DNA of 64,000 nucleotides from Chromohalobacter canadensis (GCF_034479555.1 NZ_CP140151.1:2604001-2668000), one strand, 5' to 3'; positions 45,878-54,978 are shown, numbered from the stretch's first letter. The notes: a model not told the origin generated them from the sequence alone. Numbers and translations are program-made.

Positions 45878-46730
45878 CGATACCTGGATCCTCGCCGCGC
45901 AGTGCCCCAGCCGTCTGGGCACCGTGGATGTCGTGACCCGCTTCCTCAAGGAGCGCGATTGCTACATCACCGAACAGCAGTCGTTCGATGACCGCCTGGG
46001 CGAGCGTTTCTTCATCCGTACCGAGTTTCGGCCTCTGGCCTCCGACTTCGATGCCGAGGCCTTCCAGGCGGACTTCGCGACCCGGGCCTCTGAGTTCGAG
46101 ATGGATTTCGAACTGACCCCGCCCGAGCGCCGCACGCCGGTGGTGATCATGGTCTCCAAGGCCGATCATTGCCTTCACGACCTGTTGTATCGCTACCGCA
46201 CCGGGCAACTGCCGCTGGATATTCGCGCGGTGATCTCCAATCACCCCGATCTCGAATCGCTGGTAACCGGGCATGGGCTGCCATATCACCATTTTCCGGT
46301 GACGCCCGAGACCAAGGCGGCTCAGGAAGCCCGCGTGCTCGAGGTGATCGAAGCCACCGGCGCCGAGCTGGTGATCCTGGCGCGCTACATGCAGGTACTC
46401 TCCAGCGAAATGTGCACACGTCTCAGCGGGCGCGCGATCAACATCCATCACTCCCTGTTGCCGGGGTTCAAGGGTGCCAAGCCGTATCACCAGGCTTATG
46501 AAAAAGGCGTCAAGCTGGTCGGCGCCACCGCGCACTACATCAACGATGATCTCGACGAAGGTCCTATTATCACCCAAGGGGTTGAACCGGTCAGTCATGC
46601 CGATTACCCCGAGGATCTGGTGGCCAAGGGAAGAGACATCGAATGCTTGACCCTAGCGAAGGCGGTATCGCTTCATCTGGAGCGCAGAGTGTTTCTGCAT
46701 TCCAAGCGCACCGTGGTGTTCAAACGTTGA
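45864..46730 (+). CDS. purU: Formyltetrahydrofolate deformylase
   Basis: Hydrolyses 10-formyl-THF to formate and THF, freeing THF for further sarcosine oxidation. The 288-residue protein has an N-terminal ACT domain (about 8-85) and a formyltransferase-fold domain with INIHHSLLPGFKGAKPYHQA, GATAHYINDDLDEGPII (catalytic Asn, His and Asp). The formate made would be oxidised by the nearby formate dehydrogenase. It closes the sox operon. No folD lies in the window, so conversion of methylene-THF to formyl-THF must be encoded elsewhere. Confidence 0.95.
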   Translation: MSRSNDTWILAAQCPSRLGTVDVVTRFLKERDCYITEQQSFDDRLGERFFIRTEFRPLASDFDAEAFQADFATRASEFEMDFELTPPERRTPVVIMVSKADHCLHDLLYRYRTGQLPLDIRAVISNHPDLESLVTGHGLPYHHFPVTPETKAAQEARVLEVIEATGAELVILARYMQVLSSEMCTRLSGRAINIHHSLLPGFKGAKPYHQAYEKGVKLVGATAHYINDDLDEGPIITQGVEPVSHADYPEDLVAKGRDIECLTLAKAVSLHLERRVFLHSKRTVVFKR

Positions 46731-46884
46731 CGATGCGGGAGCGGGCATTTTGCCACCGCTCTCCTAAACTTCGGGTAACGCCTCTGGCGACAGGCGTTCA
46801 CGACAGTGATCACCCACAATAACGACCATCGCAGCCGCGACCGGTGACACCGGCCGGCGCGCCGTCACTCGAGGAGGGGAAGAC

Positions 46885-47133
46885 ATGATGCTCGCGGATC
46901 TGATCGACGGCGACGACTTTCGTCAACGCCTACAAGCGCTGGGCGTGCGCATTCCCGATGGTGCTGGCCCCGAAACCTGTGCCCGCATGGCCGCATGCAA
47001 GTACAACGAAGTTGGAGTGGAGGGCCTGCCCGAGGCCATCCACGACATGCTGCAGCACAGCGACGAAATGCTGCCCTCGGTACGCCAAGCGATCGACACC
47101 CATCTGTTGCCTCGCCTGCGCGCGAACGAATAA
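46885..47133 (+). CDS. Small acidic protein, unknown function
   Basis: An 82-residue protein preceded by a strong GAGGAGGGG (46869-46877). It is predicted mostly helical, with two cysteines (near 32 and 38), GPETCARMAACKYNEVGVEGLPEAIHD in the middle, and no membrane segment. It is not recognised as any known family. It sits between purU and a PhzF-family gene and is followed by a 14-bp hairpin, so it is probably a separate short transcript. ATG at 46888 is an alternative start. Confidence 0.6.
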   Translation: MMLADLIDGDDFRQRLQALGVRIPDGAGPETCARMAACKYNEVGVEGLPEAIHDMLQHSDEMLPSVRQAIDTHLLPRLRANE

Positions 47134-47149
47134 GCACAGCCTCCAATAT

Positions 47150-47181
47150 CCAACGCCGCGCCGATATCGGCGCGGCGTTGG
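47150..47181 (+). terminator. Strong hairpin after the 82-residue protein gene
   Basis: A perfect 14-bp stem, CCAACGCCGCGCCG (47150-47163) with its complement at 47168-47181, loop ATAT. T-rich sequence after it is weak (TGTGT). It is probably a terminator. Confidence 0.6.
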
Positions 47182-47301
47182 TGTGTCATGCTAGGCGCCT
47201 CGGCGGCCACCCGTTTCCGGTTCGCTTCGCGATCCCCGGCCGGTTAAGATCCTTCCAGACGTCATCCTGAATGCCGCTCGTCGCTCAAGGGAGGTGAACC
47301 A

Positions 47302-48168
47302 ATGGGTAAGGCCGGTGATCGTTATTATCTACTCGATGTTTTCACGGATACGCCGTTTGCGGGTAACCCGCTGGCAGTCTTTACGGAAGCGGCAGGCATA
47401 TCCGATGTACGCATGCAGGCCATAGCGACGGAATTGAATCTCTCGGAGACGGTTTTCGTCGGCACGCAGACAGCCGATAACCGCTTCCCGATCCGCATTT
47501 TTACCCCTGGCACTGAATTGCCCTTCGCCGGTCATCCGACCATCGGGACGGCCTATTTGCTGGTCTCACTGAGCTTAGCCGATCGCCAGTCGCCGCTGGT
47601 GTTGCAAGCCGGTGTGGGAGATCTGGAAGTGCACTTCGACGGGGACAGGGCGCGTTTCACGACCGCTCGGCCAGTCGACGTGCAGCCAAGTTCGCTCGAC
47701 AGGATGTCAGCCGCGGAGTTGCTCGGGTTGTCAGCCTCTCAGGTAGTCGATGATCCGGAGATCGCCTCTTGTGGCCTTGCGTACCATCTAATCGAACTGG
47801 ATAGCATCGACGCGCTGGAGCAGGCGCGACCGTCGGCGGCATCATGGAGCCGGTGTGTATCACCGAGCAGCATCGAGCAGATTTATCTGCATGTTCGTAC
47901 CGGCGACGAGACCCGGCGCTCGCGCATGTTTTCCACCGCAAACGGCAATCTGCGTGAGGACCCGGCCACGGGCAGTGCCGCATCGGCCCTGGCTGGCTAT
48001 TTGGCGGTTCAGGAATCGGACGTGGGACCGCGATACTGGCAGATCGATCAGGGTGTCGAGATGGGTCGCCCCAGTCGTATCCATGCCTGGGTCGAACGTG
48101 ACGATGCCATGACCATTCGTATCGGTGGACAAGCCGTCATGGTGGGCGAGGGCAAGCTCTACCGTTGA
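47302..48168 (+). CDS. PhzF-family isomerase/epimerase-like protein
   Basis: A 288-residue two-domain protein of the PhzF/diaminopimelate-epimerase fold. N-terminal DVFTDTPFAGNPLAVF and the catalytic Glu49 in LNLSETVFV are canonical, as are GTELPFAGHPTIGTAYLL and, in the second half, EDPATGSAASALAGYL. These proteins isomerise small acids, but most members have unknown substrates. GGAGGTGAACC precedes the ATG. No link to betaine metabolism beyond its position between purU and gbcA. Confidence 0.9.
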   Translation: MGKAGDRYYLLDVFTDTPFAGNPLAVFTEAAGISDVRMQAIATELNLSETVFVGTQTADNRFPIRIFTPGTELPFAGHPTIGTAYLLVSLSLADRQSPLVLQAGVGDLEVHFDGDRARFTTARPVDVQPSSLDRMSAAELLGLSASQVVDDPEIASCGLAYHLIELDSIDALEQARPSAASWSRCVSPSSIEQIYLHVRTGDETRRSRMFSTANGNLREDPATGSAASALAGYLAVQESDVGPRYWQIDQGVEMGRPSRIHAWVERDDAMTIRIGGQAVMVGEGKLYR

Positions 48169-48193
48169 TCCCGCGCCGGCATCGGCGCGGGAT
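48168..48193 (+). terminator. Hairpin at the end of the PhzF-family gene
   Basis: ATCCCGCGCCG (48168-48178) pairs with CGGCGCGGGAT (48183-48193), loop GCAT; it begins within the stop codon of the PhzF gene. No long T-run. It lies between convergent genes (PhzF and gbcA), so it may end both transcripts. Confidence 0.6.
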
Positions 48194-48229
48194 AATGCAT
48201 CATGCCGTATCAGCACATGCCATCAAGAG

Positions 48230-49516
48230 TCAGCCCTGGACGATGTGCAGCGATGGGGCCTCGGCGTCCAGTCGCGAGAGCAGGGTTTCGCTGTACCAGT
48301 CGACGAAGTCGATTACGCCGAATTCGTAGGTCTCTGAGTAGGGGCCGGGCTGGTAGGCGATGGAGTTGATGCCGCGCTGGTTTTCCTCGGCCAGTTGCCG
48401 GTCCTGATCGTTGGTGGCGTCCCATACCTTGCGTAGCCATTGGGGATCGTAATCGACGCCTTCCTGGGCATCCCGGCGGACGAGCCACTTGGTGGTTACC
48501 AGGGTCTGTTGCGGGCCCAGCGGCAGCACGCGAAAGACCACGGCATGATCGCCCATGAAATGGTTCCAGGAATTGGGCAGGTGCAAAATGCGCAGCGAGC
48601 CCAGATCGGGGCTCGTGAGGCTTCCCATCAGTTTCCCGCAGCCGGGCTTGCCGTCCATGGTCATCGACATGACGCCGTCGATCATCGGCGTGCGGGTCAG
48701 ACGGTTGCGCTTGCCGAAGTGCTTGAGCGCCCAGGGCACCTGTAGGCGTTCCCAGTGGGCCTGCTGGCGGGCGACAAGGTCGCGGTAGGCGGGCGTAGCG
48801 CGCGGGTCGTCGGTGTCGTCGAACTCGATAAGCGAGTTGAGCAGCTCCGGATGGGCACCGTTGCAGTGATAACACTCGCGGTTGTTCTCGAGGACCAGCT
48901 TCCAGTTGGCTTGCTCGACGATGTTCGATTCCGCCGCGACTTTGACGTTATCCATCTCGTAGGGCGCCAGATACTCATCCAATGTCGCCAGGAAGTCGTC
49001 GATGGCCGGCGGCTGCTCGGCGAGACTGATGAAGATGAAGCCCCCGGCGCTCTTCACCGCCACCGGCTTGAGGCCGTGGGCGGAAAGGTCGAAGTCCTCG
49101 CCCATGTCCTGACCGGCGAACAGCAGGCGGCCGTCGAGTTCGTAGGTCCACTGATGATAGGGACACACCAGCTTGGCGACCTTGCCTTTCTCCTGCGTGC
49201 ACAGCCGCGACCCACGGTGCCGGCACACGTTGTGGAAGGCATGAATCGCGCCCTGGTCGCCGCGTACCACGATGATGGGATTGTCGCCGATCTGCGCGGT
49301 CAGGTAATTGCCCTTGGCGGGGAGCTCGCAGGTCATGCCGACGAACAGCCACTCTTGGGTGAAAATTTCCTGTATGTCCAGCGCGAACACACGTGGATCA
49401 TTATAGAAGGGTTGCGGCAGCGAATACGTGCGCCAGCGCTGGCGAAGCATGTCGGCGGTCGCGTCACGCGCGGCGGCCAAGGGATCGTCGAGTGCGGATG
49501 TAGCGATCAGATCCAT
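48230..49516 (-). CDS. gbcA: Glycine betaine monooxygenase, Rieske oxygenase subunit GbcA
   Basis: Catalyses O2-dependent demethylation of glycine betaine to dimethylglycine and formaldehyde. The 428-residue protein has a Rieske [2Fe-2S] centre at Cys98-x-His100 and Cys118-x2-His121 (CRHRG and CPYHQW) and the mononuclear iron site around LENNRECYHCNGAHPELL (His217, His222). It is divergent from gbcB, the same arrangement as in Pseudomonas. ATG at 49516 is preceded by GAGG; an extension to 49573 is acidic and non-conserved. Confidence 0.96.
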   Translation of the reverse strand: MDLIATSALDDPLAAARDATADMLRQRWRTYSLPQPFYNDPRVFALDIQEIFTQEWLFVGMTCELPAKGNYLTAQIGDNPIIVVRGDQGAIHAFHNVCRHRGSRLCTQEKGKVAKLVCPYHQWTYELDGRLLFAGQDMGEDFDLSAHGLKPVAVKSAGGFIFISLAEQPPAIDDFLATLDEYLAPYEMDNVKVAAESNIVEQANWKLVLENNRECYHCNGAHPELLNSLIEFDDTDDPRATPAYRDLVARQQAHWERLQVPWALKHFGKRNRLTRTPMIDGVMSMTMDGKPGCGKLMGSLTSPDLGSLRILHLPNSWNHFMGDHAVVFRVLPLGPQQTLVTTKWLVRRDAQEGVDYDPQWLRKVWDATNDQDRQLAEENQRGINSIAYQPGPYSETYEFGVIDFVDWYSETLLSRLDAEAPSLHIVQG

Positions 49517-49645
49517 GGAGGCATCCTCTTCCTCTTCGTGCGCCGTGTCGGGTAACGGATGGCGCCATGACATTGAGTGAGTGTGCGTGAGAGGCGTGAA
49601 TGTCGAGGAGTTTGGCGTATTGCCACCAATGGGGATTGTCTGCCC

Positions 49646-49673
49646 GCGACATCGGCCGATGCCGTGGCGACGT
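49646..49673. promoter_or_regulatory. Direct repeat in gbcA-gbcB gap, candidate GbdR site
   Basis: GCGACAT (49646-49652) and GCGACGT (49667-49673) are repeated in direct orientation exactly 21 bp apart, two helical turns, as expected for an AraC-family activator. A weaker GCGAT follows at 49680. The position is near the middle of the 290-bp divergent gap. The link to GbdR is inference. Confidence 0.35.
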
Positions 49674-49806
49674 CAGTTGGCGATTGCCCTCGTGGTGGCG
49701 GCTTGCGCAGGCATGCGCGTGTCGTTGGCAGGCAAGTGGCCGGTGCGGGGCGCGCCCACAATGCGTCTGACAGTTAGATACCGCCGCGCGACCAGGTAGA
49801 CATCCC

Positions 49807-50913
49807 ATGAGCTTGAACTTCTTCAATCCCGTCACTACCCAGACCTGGACCAATGGGCGCCATAACGTGCGTTGCGTGAAGATCATCCAGGAGACCTGGG
49901 ATGTCCGCACCTTCTGCTTCATGGCCGATCAGCCGGTGTTGTTCTTCTTCAAGCCCGGACAATTCGTGACCCTGGAGCTGGAGATCGACGGCGAGCCGAT
50001 CATGCGCTCCTATACGATTTCCAGCTCGCCCTCGGTACCTTACAGCTTCTCGATCACGGTCAAGCGGCTTCCCGATGGACGCGTTTCCAACTGGCTACAT
50101 GACAACCTGCAGGTCGGCAGCGAACTTGTCGTTCACGGGCCGGTGGGGGATTTCAACGTCATCGACTATCCCGCCGACAAGGTGCTCATGCTCTCCGGTG
50201 GGGTCGGCGTCACGCCGTTGATGTCGATGACGCGCTGGTTCTTCGATACCAACGCCAACGTCGACCTGCAGTTCGTGCACAGTGCGCGCGAGCCACGCGA
50301 CATCATCTTTCACCGCGAGCTGGAACATATCTTCTCGCGGATCCCTGATTTCCGGCTGCATATCGTCTGTGAGCGCGGCGATGAAAACGGTGTGGCTTGG
50401 GCGGGGTTTCGGGGCTATCTAGCGCAGGCGATGCTCGAATTGATGGTGCCGGATTACCTGGAGCGCGAGATCTTCTGTTGTGGCCCCACGCCGTACATGA
50501 AGGCCGTCAGGCAGGTGCTGCAGAGCAACGGCTTCGATATGAGCCACTACCACGAAGAGTCGTTCGGAGCCACGCCCGCGGATGTCCGGGCAGATGTGGA
50601 GGAACTCGCCGAGCAGGCCGAAGCGGAGTTGGAGGCGGTCGATACCGCCGACATGTTGCAGGTCGAATTCAGCAACAGCGGCAAGAGCATTCGCATTCTG
50701 CCTGAGGAGACCGTGCATTCCGCCGCCGCCAAGCTCGGCCTGCATATCCCCAAGGCCTGCGGGATGGGCATCTGCGGTACCTGCAAGGTCAAGAAGCTCT
50801 CGGGCGACGTCAACATGGAACACAACGGCGGCATTACCGAGGATGACGAAGCAGACGGCTATATTCTGAGCTGCTGCAGCACGCCCAAGAGTAACGTGGC
50901 CATCGAGTTCTAA
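49807..50913 (+). CDS. gbcB: Glycine betaine monooxygenase reductase subunit GbcB
   Basis: Supplies electrons from NAD(P)H to GbcA. The 368-residue protein has an FAD-binding domain (IMRSYTISSSP near 59-69), a NAD-binding domain (LSGGVGVTPLMSMTRWF and CCGPTPYMKAV), and a C-terminal plant-type [2Fe-2S] ferredoxin domain with CGMGICGTCKVKK and a distal Cys in the final ~15 residues. It is convergent with, and only 6 bp from, the CDF transporter gene, leaving no room for a separate terminator. Confidence 0.96.
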   Translation: MSLNFFNPVTTQTWTNGRHNVRCVKIIQETWDVRTFCFMADQPVLFFFKPGQFVTLELEIDGEPIMRSYTISSSPSVPYSFSITVKRLPDGRVSNWLHDNLQVGSELVVHGPVGDFNVIDYPADKVLMLSGGVGVTPLMSMTRWFFDTNANVDLQFVHSAREPRDIIFHRELEHIFSRIPDFRLHIVCERGDENGVAWAGFRGYLAQAMLELMVPDYLEREIFCCGPTPYMKAVRQVLQSNGFDMSHYHEESFGATPADVRADVEELAEQAEAELEAVDTADMLQVEFSNSGKSIRILPEETVHSAAAKLGLHIPKACGMGICGTCKVKKLSGDVNMEHNGGITEDDEADGYILSCCSTPKSNVAIEF

Positions 50914-50919
50914 GACCTT

Positions 50920-51573
50920 CTAGCGCGACTCGGCGGCGGTGGTGGCCCCAGACCGCTCGGCCTCGCGCGCTTGACGCAGTTCACCGCGCGCCTGGCGGGC
51001 GATCTTCCAGCCCCCGGAGAGAGACAGAAACGCGAAGACCGCCCCGACGATGGTATCCGGCAGGGCGTTGCCACTGCCGAACACACCCAACGCGGCGAGC
51101 AGCACCGCGCCGTTGCCGATGACGTCGTTGCGCGTGCAGATCCACACGCTACGCATGTTGCTGTCGCCCTCGCGATAGCGCATCAACAGCACCAGCACCG
51201 CGAGGTTGGCGAACAGCGCCAAGAGTCCCACCGCGCCCATGGTTGGCGCATCTGGGTGGCTGCCCGCCAACAGGTTATGCAGCGTCACGCCCAGTACCAC
51301 CACGCCGAAACCGGCCAGCGTTGCCGCCTTGATCAGCGAGGCTCGGGCACGCCATACCAGCCCCATGCCCAGTACGCCCAGGCTGATGGCGTAGTTCGCC
51401 GCATCACCCAGGAAGTCGAGTGAATCGGCCATCAACGAGGTGGAATCCGCCTTCACACCGGCCAACATCTCGACCCCGAACATCACCGCATTGACCACCA
51501 GCGCGATCCATAGCACGCGCCGGTAGCGTGGCGTCGACTCGGGAGAAGGGGAAGAACCGCAGCAGCACGCCAT
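50920..51573 (-). CDS. Cation diffusion facilitator-like transporter
   Basis: A 217-residue membrane protein with about six segments and a Cys-rich start (MACCCGSSPSPES). The transmembrane metal-site motifs, usually HxxxD and HxxxD or DxxxD, read DSLDFLGD in TM2 and NDVIGN in TM5 here, so no His is present. The cytoplasmic C-terminal domain of CDF proteins is truncated to about 25 residues (RQARGELRQAREAERSG). Substrate metal uncertain. ATG at 51573 is preceded by GAGG. Confidence 0.78.
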   Translation of the reverse strand: MACCCGSSPSPESTPRYRRVLWIALVVNAVMFGVEMLAGVKADSTSLMADSLDFLGDAANYAISLGVLGMGLVWRARASLIKAATLAGFGVVVLGVTLHNLLAGSHPDAPTMGAVGLLALFANLAVLVLLMRYREGDSNMRSVWICTRNDVIGNGAVLLAALGVFGSGNALPDTIVGAVFAFLSLSGGWKIARQARGELRQAREAERSGATTAAESR

Positions 51574-51739
51574 GCAAACCTCAACATCGTGGACCGAATT
51601 AGTACCTGACATTCTACAACTCTGGAGTGCACTCGAGGTCAAGCGTGGCTGAAATGTGACAGTAATTTGAACGGGCAATCAAAATTATGAATAATGGAAA
51701 AAGTCGTATTGAATAATAAATCAATATCAGAGGGATCTC

Positions 51740-54040
51740 ATGACACATTTTCGATGGCATCTCGCGCCGCTTGCGGCGCTGACCCTAGGGGCCGCTTCGT
51801 TAGCCCAGGCCGACGTCAGTGTTACACGCGGCGCCACCGACATCCCCGATGGTGAGGCGACCCACGCCGAAGACATCACCATCGCCAATGACCAGTTGGC
51901 CTTCGCGTTGGCAGTCGAGTCACGGCCGCCCTGGGGCGTGCCGCGCGGCACCTTGGTGGACTTGGCGGCGGTCAAGGATGGCGAGATCGATCTCGACCGC
52001 GTCGCCTTTGCCGACTTCATCCCCAATAACTGGTCCGCCTGGCCCAACGATGGCAAGAACGTCGAGATCGTCGAGAAGTCGCCTGAGCGCGCGGTGATCC
52101 GCGTCAGCCGCAACTTCGGCGAGGCCATGGTCACCACCACCTACACGCTGGAAGCTGGCAGCGACCGCGTGCATTTGGAAACCGAGTTCGATAACCAGGG
52201 CGACGAGCCGCTGGAAGCGATTCGCTCCGGCTTCACGCTGTGGCCGGACACCGGTTACCTGTTCGGCGTGCCCGGCCTGGGCGATGCCAAGGAAACCGAG
52301 GCCAGCGACGCCCTCACCGACCGCATGGTTGCCTACGACCAGGATTGGGCCTTTGCCCTGCACGCGCCGTATTTCGACCGCATCAACTACGAAGGCCAGG
52401 ACATGTACCTGGAGCACAGCCTGGCGGCCGGGGAATCGCGTCGTTTCGAGGGGTGGTTGCAGGTCGTGCCGGAAGGCGATTTGGCCCCGGTGGTCACCAA
52501 CGAGATCGAACGCAAGAGTCTCGATAGCGGTGAGATTCATGGCCAGCTACGCGATGGCGATGGCGAGGCGCCCGCCAACGGACTGGTGATGATCGAGAAG
52601 GAAGGTGCGCCCTACGCCTGGACGCTGGCCGACGATGGCAAGTTCTCGATGTCGCTGCCGGCGGGCGAGTACCAGGCTTACGCCACGGCGGAAGGCTTTG
52701 CCAACTCCGAGCCAGTCGAACTGAATGTCGCTGACGGCAGCGAGCGCGAGCTGAGCTTCGATGGCATGCGCGGCCCGGGCACGCTGTCGCTGGATATTCG
52801 CGGCGCCGAGAATGACACCCCGCGCGACGCACGCCTGACGATCCTCGAAGGCCAGCAGCCGCCGGTGGAATTCCTCGGCAAGCAGACTTTCTTCACCGAA
52901 CTGGACCCGGCCGGCCAAGCCGAGCTCAAGCTGGCGCCCGGCGACTATCGCCTGGCCGTCGATGCCGGTGCCGGTTTCACTGCGCGCCAGCAGACGCTGG
53001 ATGTCAGCCTCGAGACTGGGGAGGAAATCGACAAGAGCGTGGAGATCGAGCGTCTCGTCGAACCCAATGACGACCACTGGTACGGCGCCGACCTGCATCA
53101 CCACGCCAACGTGCTGGAGGGCACCACGCCGCCGGATACGGTGGTGCGCGCCCAGTTGGCCACGGATCTCGACCTGACCTTCATCAGCGATCACGACTCT
53201 ACGGCTAATCACGACACCTTTAGCCAGCTTTCCGCTGAGCGCGGCGTGCCGTTCATTCCCTCCATTGAGGTCTCGCCCTCCTGGGGACACATGAACCCGT
53301 TCCCCATCGAGATGAACGGTGAGCTCGAGGTCGACCCGGGCACCGACGACGTGCAGGACATCGTCAAGGACGCACGCCGCCTGGGTGCCGAGGTGGTGCC
53401 CATGAACCATCCGTACAACGCCTACGGTTATCTCAGCAACCTGGGCGACGGCAAGGTGCCCGGCGGTTTCACGCCTGGCTTCGATCTGCTCGAACTCAAT
53501 GCCGAAGTGGACAACGAGCCGACCATCGCTGCAGCGCATCGCTTCTGGGATCAGGGCACGCGCATGTACTTCACGGCGGGCACGGACACCCACGATGCCT
53601 GGAACGACCTCACCGGTCGCATTCGCATGATGGGCCACGTGCCCGGCGAGCTGACCCCACGCGCCTTCGCGCGTGCCCTCAAGGATGGCCATGGCTACGC
53701 GACTCAAGGGCCGCTGCTGTTCCCCGATGAGCACATGTTCGGCGATAGCCTGCGCTTGGTCGAAGACGCCACGGGCGAATGGACGGTGAATGCCACTGCC
53801 GTCAACGGCCTCAAGGAAGCGCGCCTGATCGGCCAGAGAGGCGAAGTGCTCGCCACTCAAACGCTTGACGGCACTGACGCGACGTTGACCTTTGAGATTC
53901 CCGGCGACGCCAAGGGCTGGGTCGCGCTTGAAGTCGACGATGCCGATGGCGATACCGCCTGGACGAACCCGCTGTGGCTCGAGCGCTCCAGCAAGACCGA
54001 TTATCTCGGTGATAAAGGCGGCGACGACGAGGACGCCTGA
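51740..54040 (+). CDS. Exported CehA/McbA-like PHP-domain metallohydrolase
   Basis: A 766-residue protein with a Sec signal peptide (cleavage about after LAQA, residue 24). The N-terminal ~440 residues form beta-rich modules (including a carboxypeptidase-regulatory-like segment near 270-330). The PHP domain starts at about 448 with Asp451-Leu-His453-His454-His455, then FISDHDSTANHD, EVVPMNHPYNAYG and FTAGTDTHDAWND, a nearly full set of metal ligands. CehA and McbA are carbaryl (carbamate ester) hydrolases, but most relatives have unknown substrates. GAGGGA precedes the ATG; a good terminator follows. Confidence 0.8.
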   Translation: MTHFRWHLAPLAALTLGAASLAQADVSVTRGATDIPDGEATHAEDITIANDQLAFALAVESRPPWGVPRGTLVDLAAVKDGEIDLDRVAFADFIPNNWSAWPNDGKNVEIVEKSPERAVIRVSRNFGEAMVTTTYTLEAGSDRVHLETEFDNQGDEPLEAIRSGFTLWPDTGYLFGVPGLGDAKETEASDALTDRMVAYDQDWAFALHAPYFDRINYEGQDMYLEHSLAAGESRRFEGWLQVVPEGDLAPVVTNEIERKSLDSGEIHGQLRDGDGEAPANGLVMIEKEGAPYAWTLADDGKFSMSLPAGEYQAYATAEGFANSEPVELNVADGSERELSFDGMRGPGTLSLDIRGAENDTPRDARLTILEGQQPPVEFLGKQTFFTELDPAGQAELKLAPGDYRLAVDAGAGFTARQQTLDVSLETGEEIDKSVEIERLVEPNDDHWYGADLHHHANVLEGTTPPDTVVRAQLATDLDLTFISDHDSTANHDTFSQLSAERGVPFIPSIEVSPSWGHMNPFPIEMNGELEVDPGTDDVQDIVKDARRLGAEVVPMNHPYNAYGYLSNLGDGKVPGGFTPGFDLLELNAEVDNEPTIAAAHRFWDQGTRMYFTAGTDTHDAWNDLTGRIRMMGHVPGELTPRAFARALKDGHGYATQGPLLFPDEHMFGDSLRLVEDATGEWTVNATAVNGLKEARLIGQRGEVLATQTLDGTDATLTFEIPGDAKGWVALEVDDADGDTAWTNPLWLERSSKTDYLGDKGGDDEDA

Positions 54041-54118
54041 TCGCGCGATCAGGCTCTCGTCACCATAACCACGATAACGCGCCGCCAAGACCCCTTTTCA
54101 AAGGGGCTTCAAGGGAAT

Positions 54119-54144
54119 GCCACGCCTTCGGGCGTGGCTTTTTT
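54119..54144 (+). terminator. Rho-independent terminator of the PHP-protein gene
   Basis: GCCACGCC (54119-54126), TTCG tetraloop, GGCGTGGC (54131-54138), then six Ts. Confidence 0.92.
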
Positions 54145-54249
54145 GTGGGCGGTGGGCAGAAACTGTGTCAGTGTTTCTCCGAAGGCAGCGGCGTTGCGTA
54201 ACGGGGCGCCTGGGGCAGCGTCGTCAGTGATCACTGGAGGAGCCAGGGA

Positions 54250-54978
54250 ATGAACGCAAACAAGATACTGCAGCAGTTGATGCAACAAGCCAGCGGTAGC
54301 CAGAAGGGCGGCGGTGTCGATGTAAAAGGCATGTTGGGTGGCCTCTCGAAACAGCTGGGCGGAAGTTCCTCAGACGGCAAGTCCAGTGGGGAATCTGCGG
54401 GCGGCTTTGATATGAAAAGCCTGCTCGGCGGTGGTGCCATGGGCATGCTGGTTGGCTCCAAACGCGGCCGCAAACTGGGCGGTAAAGCCCTCAAGTACGG
54501 CGCGATCGCCGGTGTTGGCGTATTGGCCTGGAAAGCGTGGCAAAGTTCTCAAAATAAAAGTTCGGTCAGCGAGCCACAAGACGCTGGCGAGGGCGAACGT
54601 GTCGAGGTGCTCGATGGCGAGTACCAGGAGCGGCGTAGTCTGGAACTCTTGCAGGCGATGATCATGGCGGCTCGTGCCGATGGCCACATCGATGAACAAG
54701 AGCAGGCGATGATAACCGAACAGATCGATGCGTTAGGGGCCGACGACGAGATGCACCGTTGGGTCGAACAACAACTCAATGCGCCGTTGGATGCCAAAGC
54801 GTTGGCGCGTGAAGCGGACTCGCCCCAAGCGGCGCGAGAAATGTACTTAATCAGCGTCGCCGTGATCGATGAGCAAAACCCGATGGAGCGTGCCTGGCTC
54901 GATCAATTGGCCAGTGCCCTTGATTTACCCCAAGAGATGACCGTCGAGCTTGAACGCCAGGCACAGCAGGCCGGTTAA
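54250..54978 (+). CDS. DUF533 / TerB-like protein (YebE-type)
   Basis: A 242-residue protein. The N terminus is Gly/Ser/Lys-rich, followed by one Gly/Ala-rich hydrophobic stretch (GALKYGAIAGVGVLAWKAW-like, about 76-96), and then an all-helical TerB-like C-terminal domain with LLQAMIMAARADGHIDEQE and similar acidic motifs (about 137-235). YebE-type proteins are inner-membrane proteins of unknown function, often under envelope-stress control. GGAGGAG-like sequence (GGAGGAGCCAGGGA) precedes the ATG. Confidence 0.85.
   Translation: MNANKILQQLMQQASGSQKGGGVDVKGMLGGLSKQLGGSSSDGKSSGESAGGFDMKSLLGGGAMGMLVGSKRGRKLGGKALKYGAIAGVGVLAWKAWQSSQNKSSVSEPQDAGEGERVEVLDGEYQERRSLELLQAMIMAARADGHIDEQEQAMITEQIDALGADDEMHRWVEQQLNAPLDAKALAREADSPQAAREMYLISVAVIDEQNPMERAWLDQLASALDLPQEMTVELERQAQQAG

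Noticed and set aside
46777..46798. Hairpin AACGCCT/AGGCGTT after purU as a terminator
   Set aside because: Only a 7-bp stem with an 8-nt loop and no T-run; too weak to call.
52547..54088. A 513-codon open frame on the minus strand
   Set aside because: It lies wholly opposite the PHP-domain protein gene, whose codon use, signal peptide, ribosome-binding site and terminator are convincing; the minus-strand product has no recognisable domain and is an artefact of high GC.
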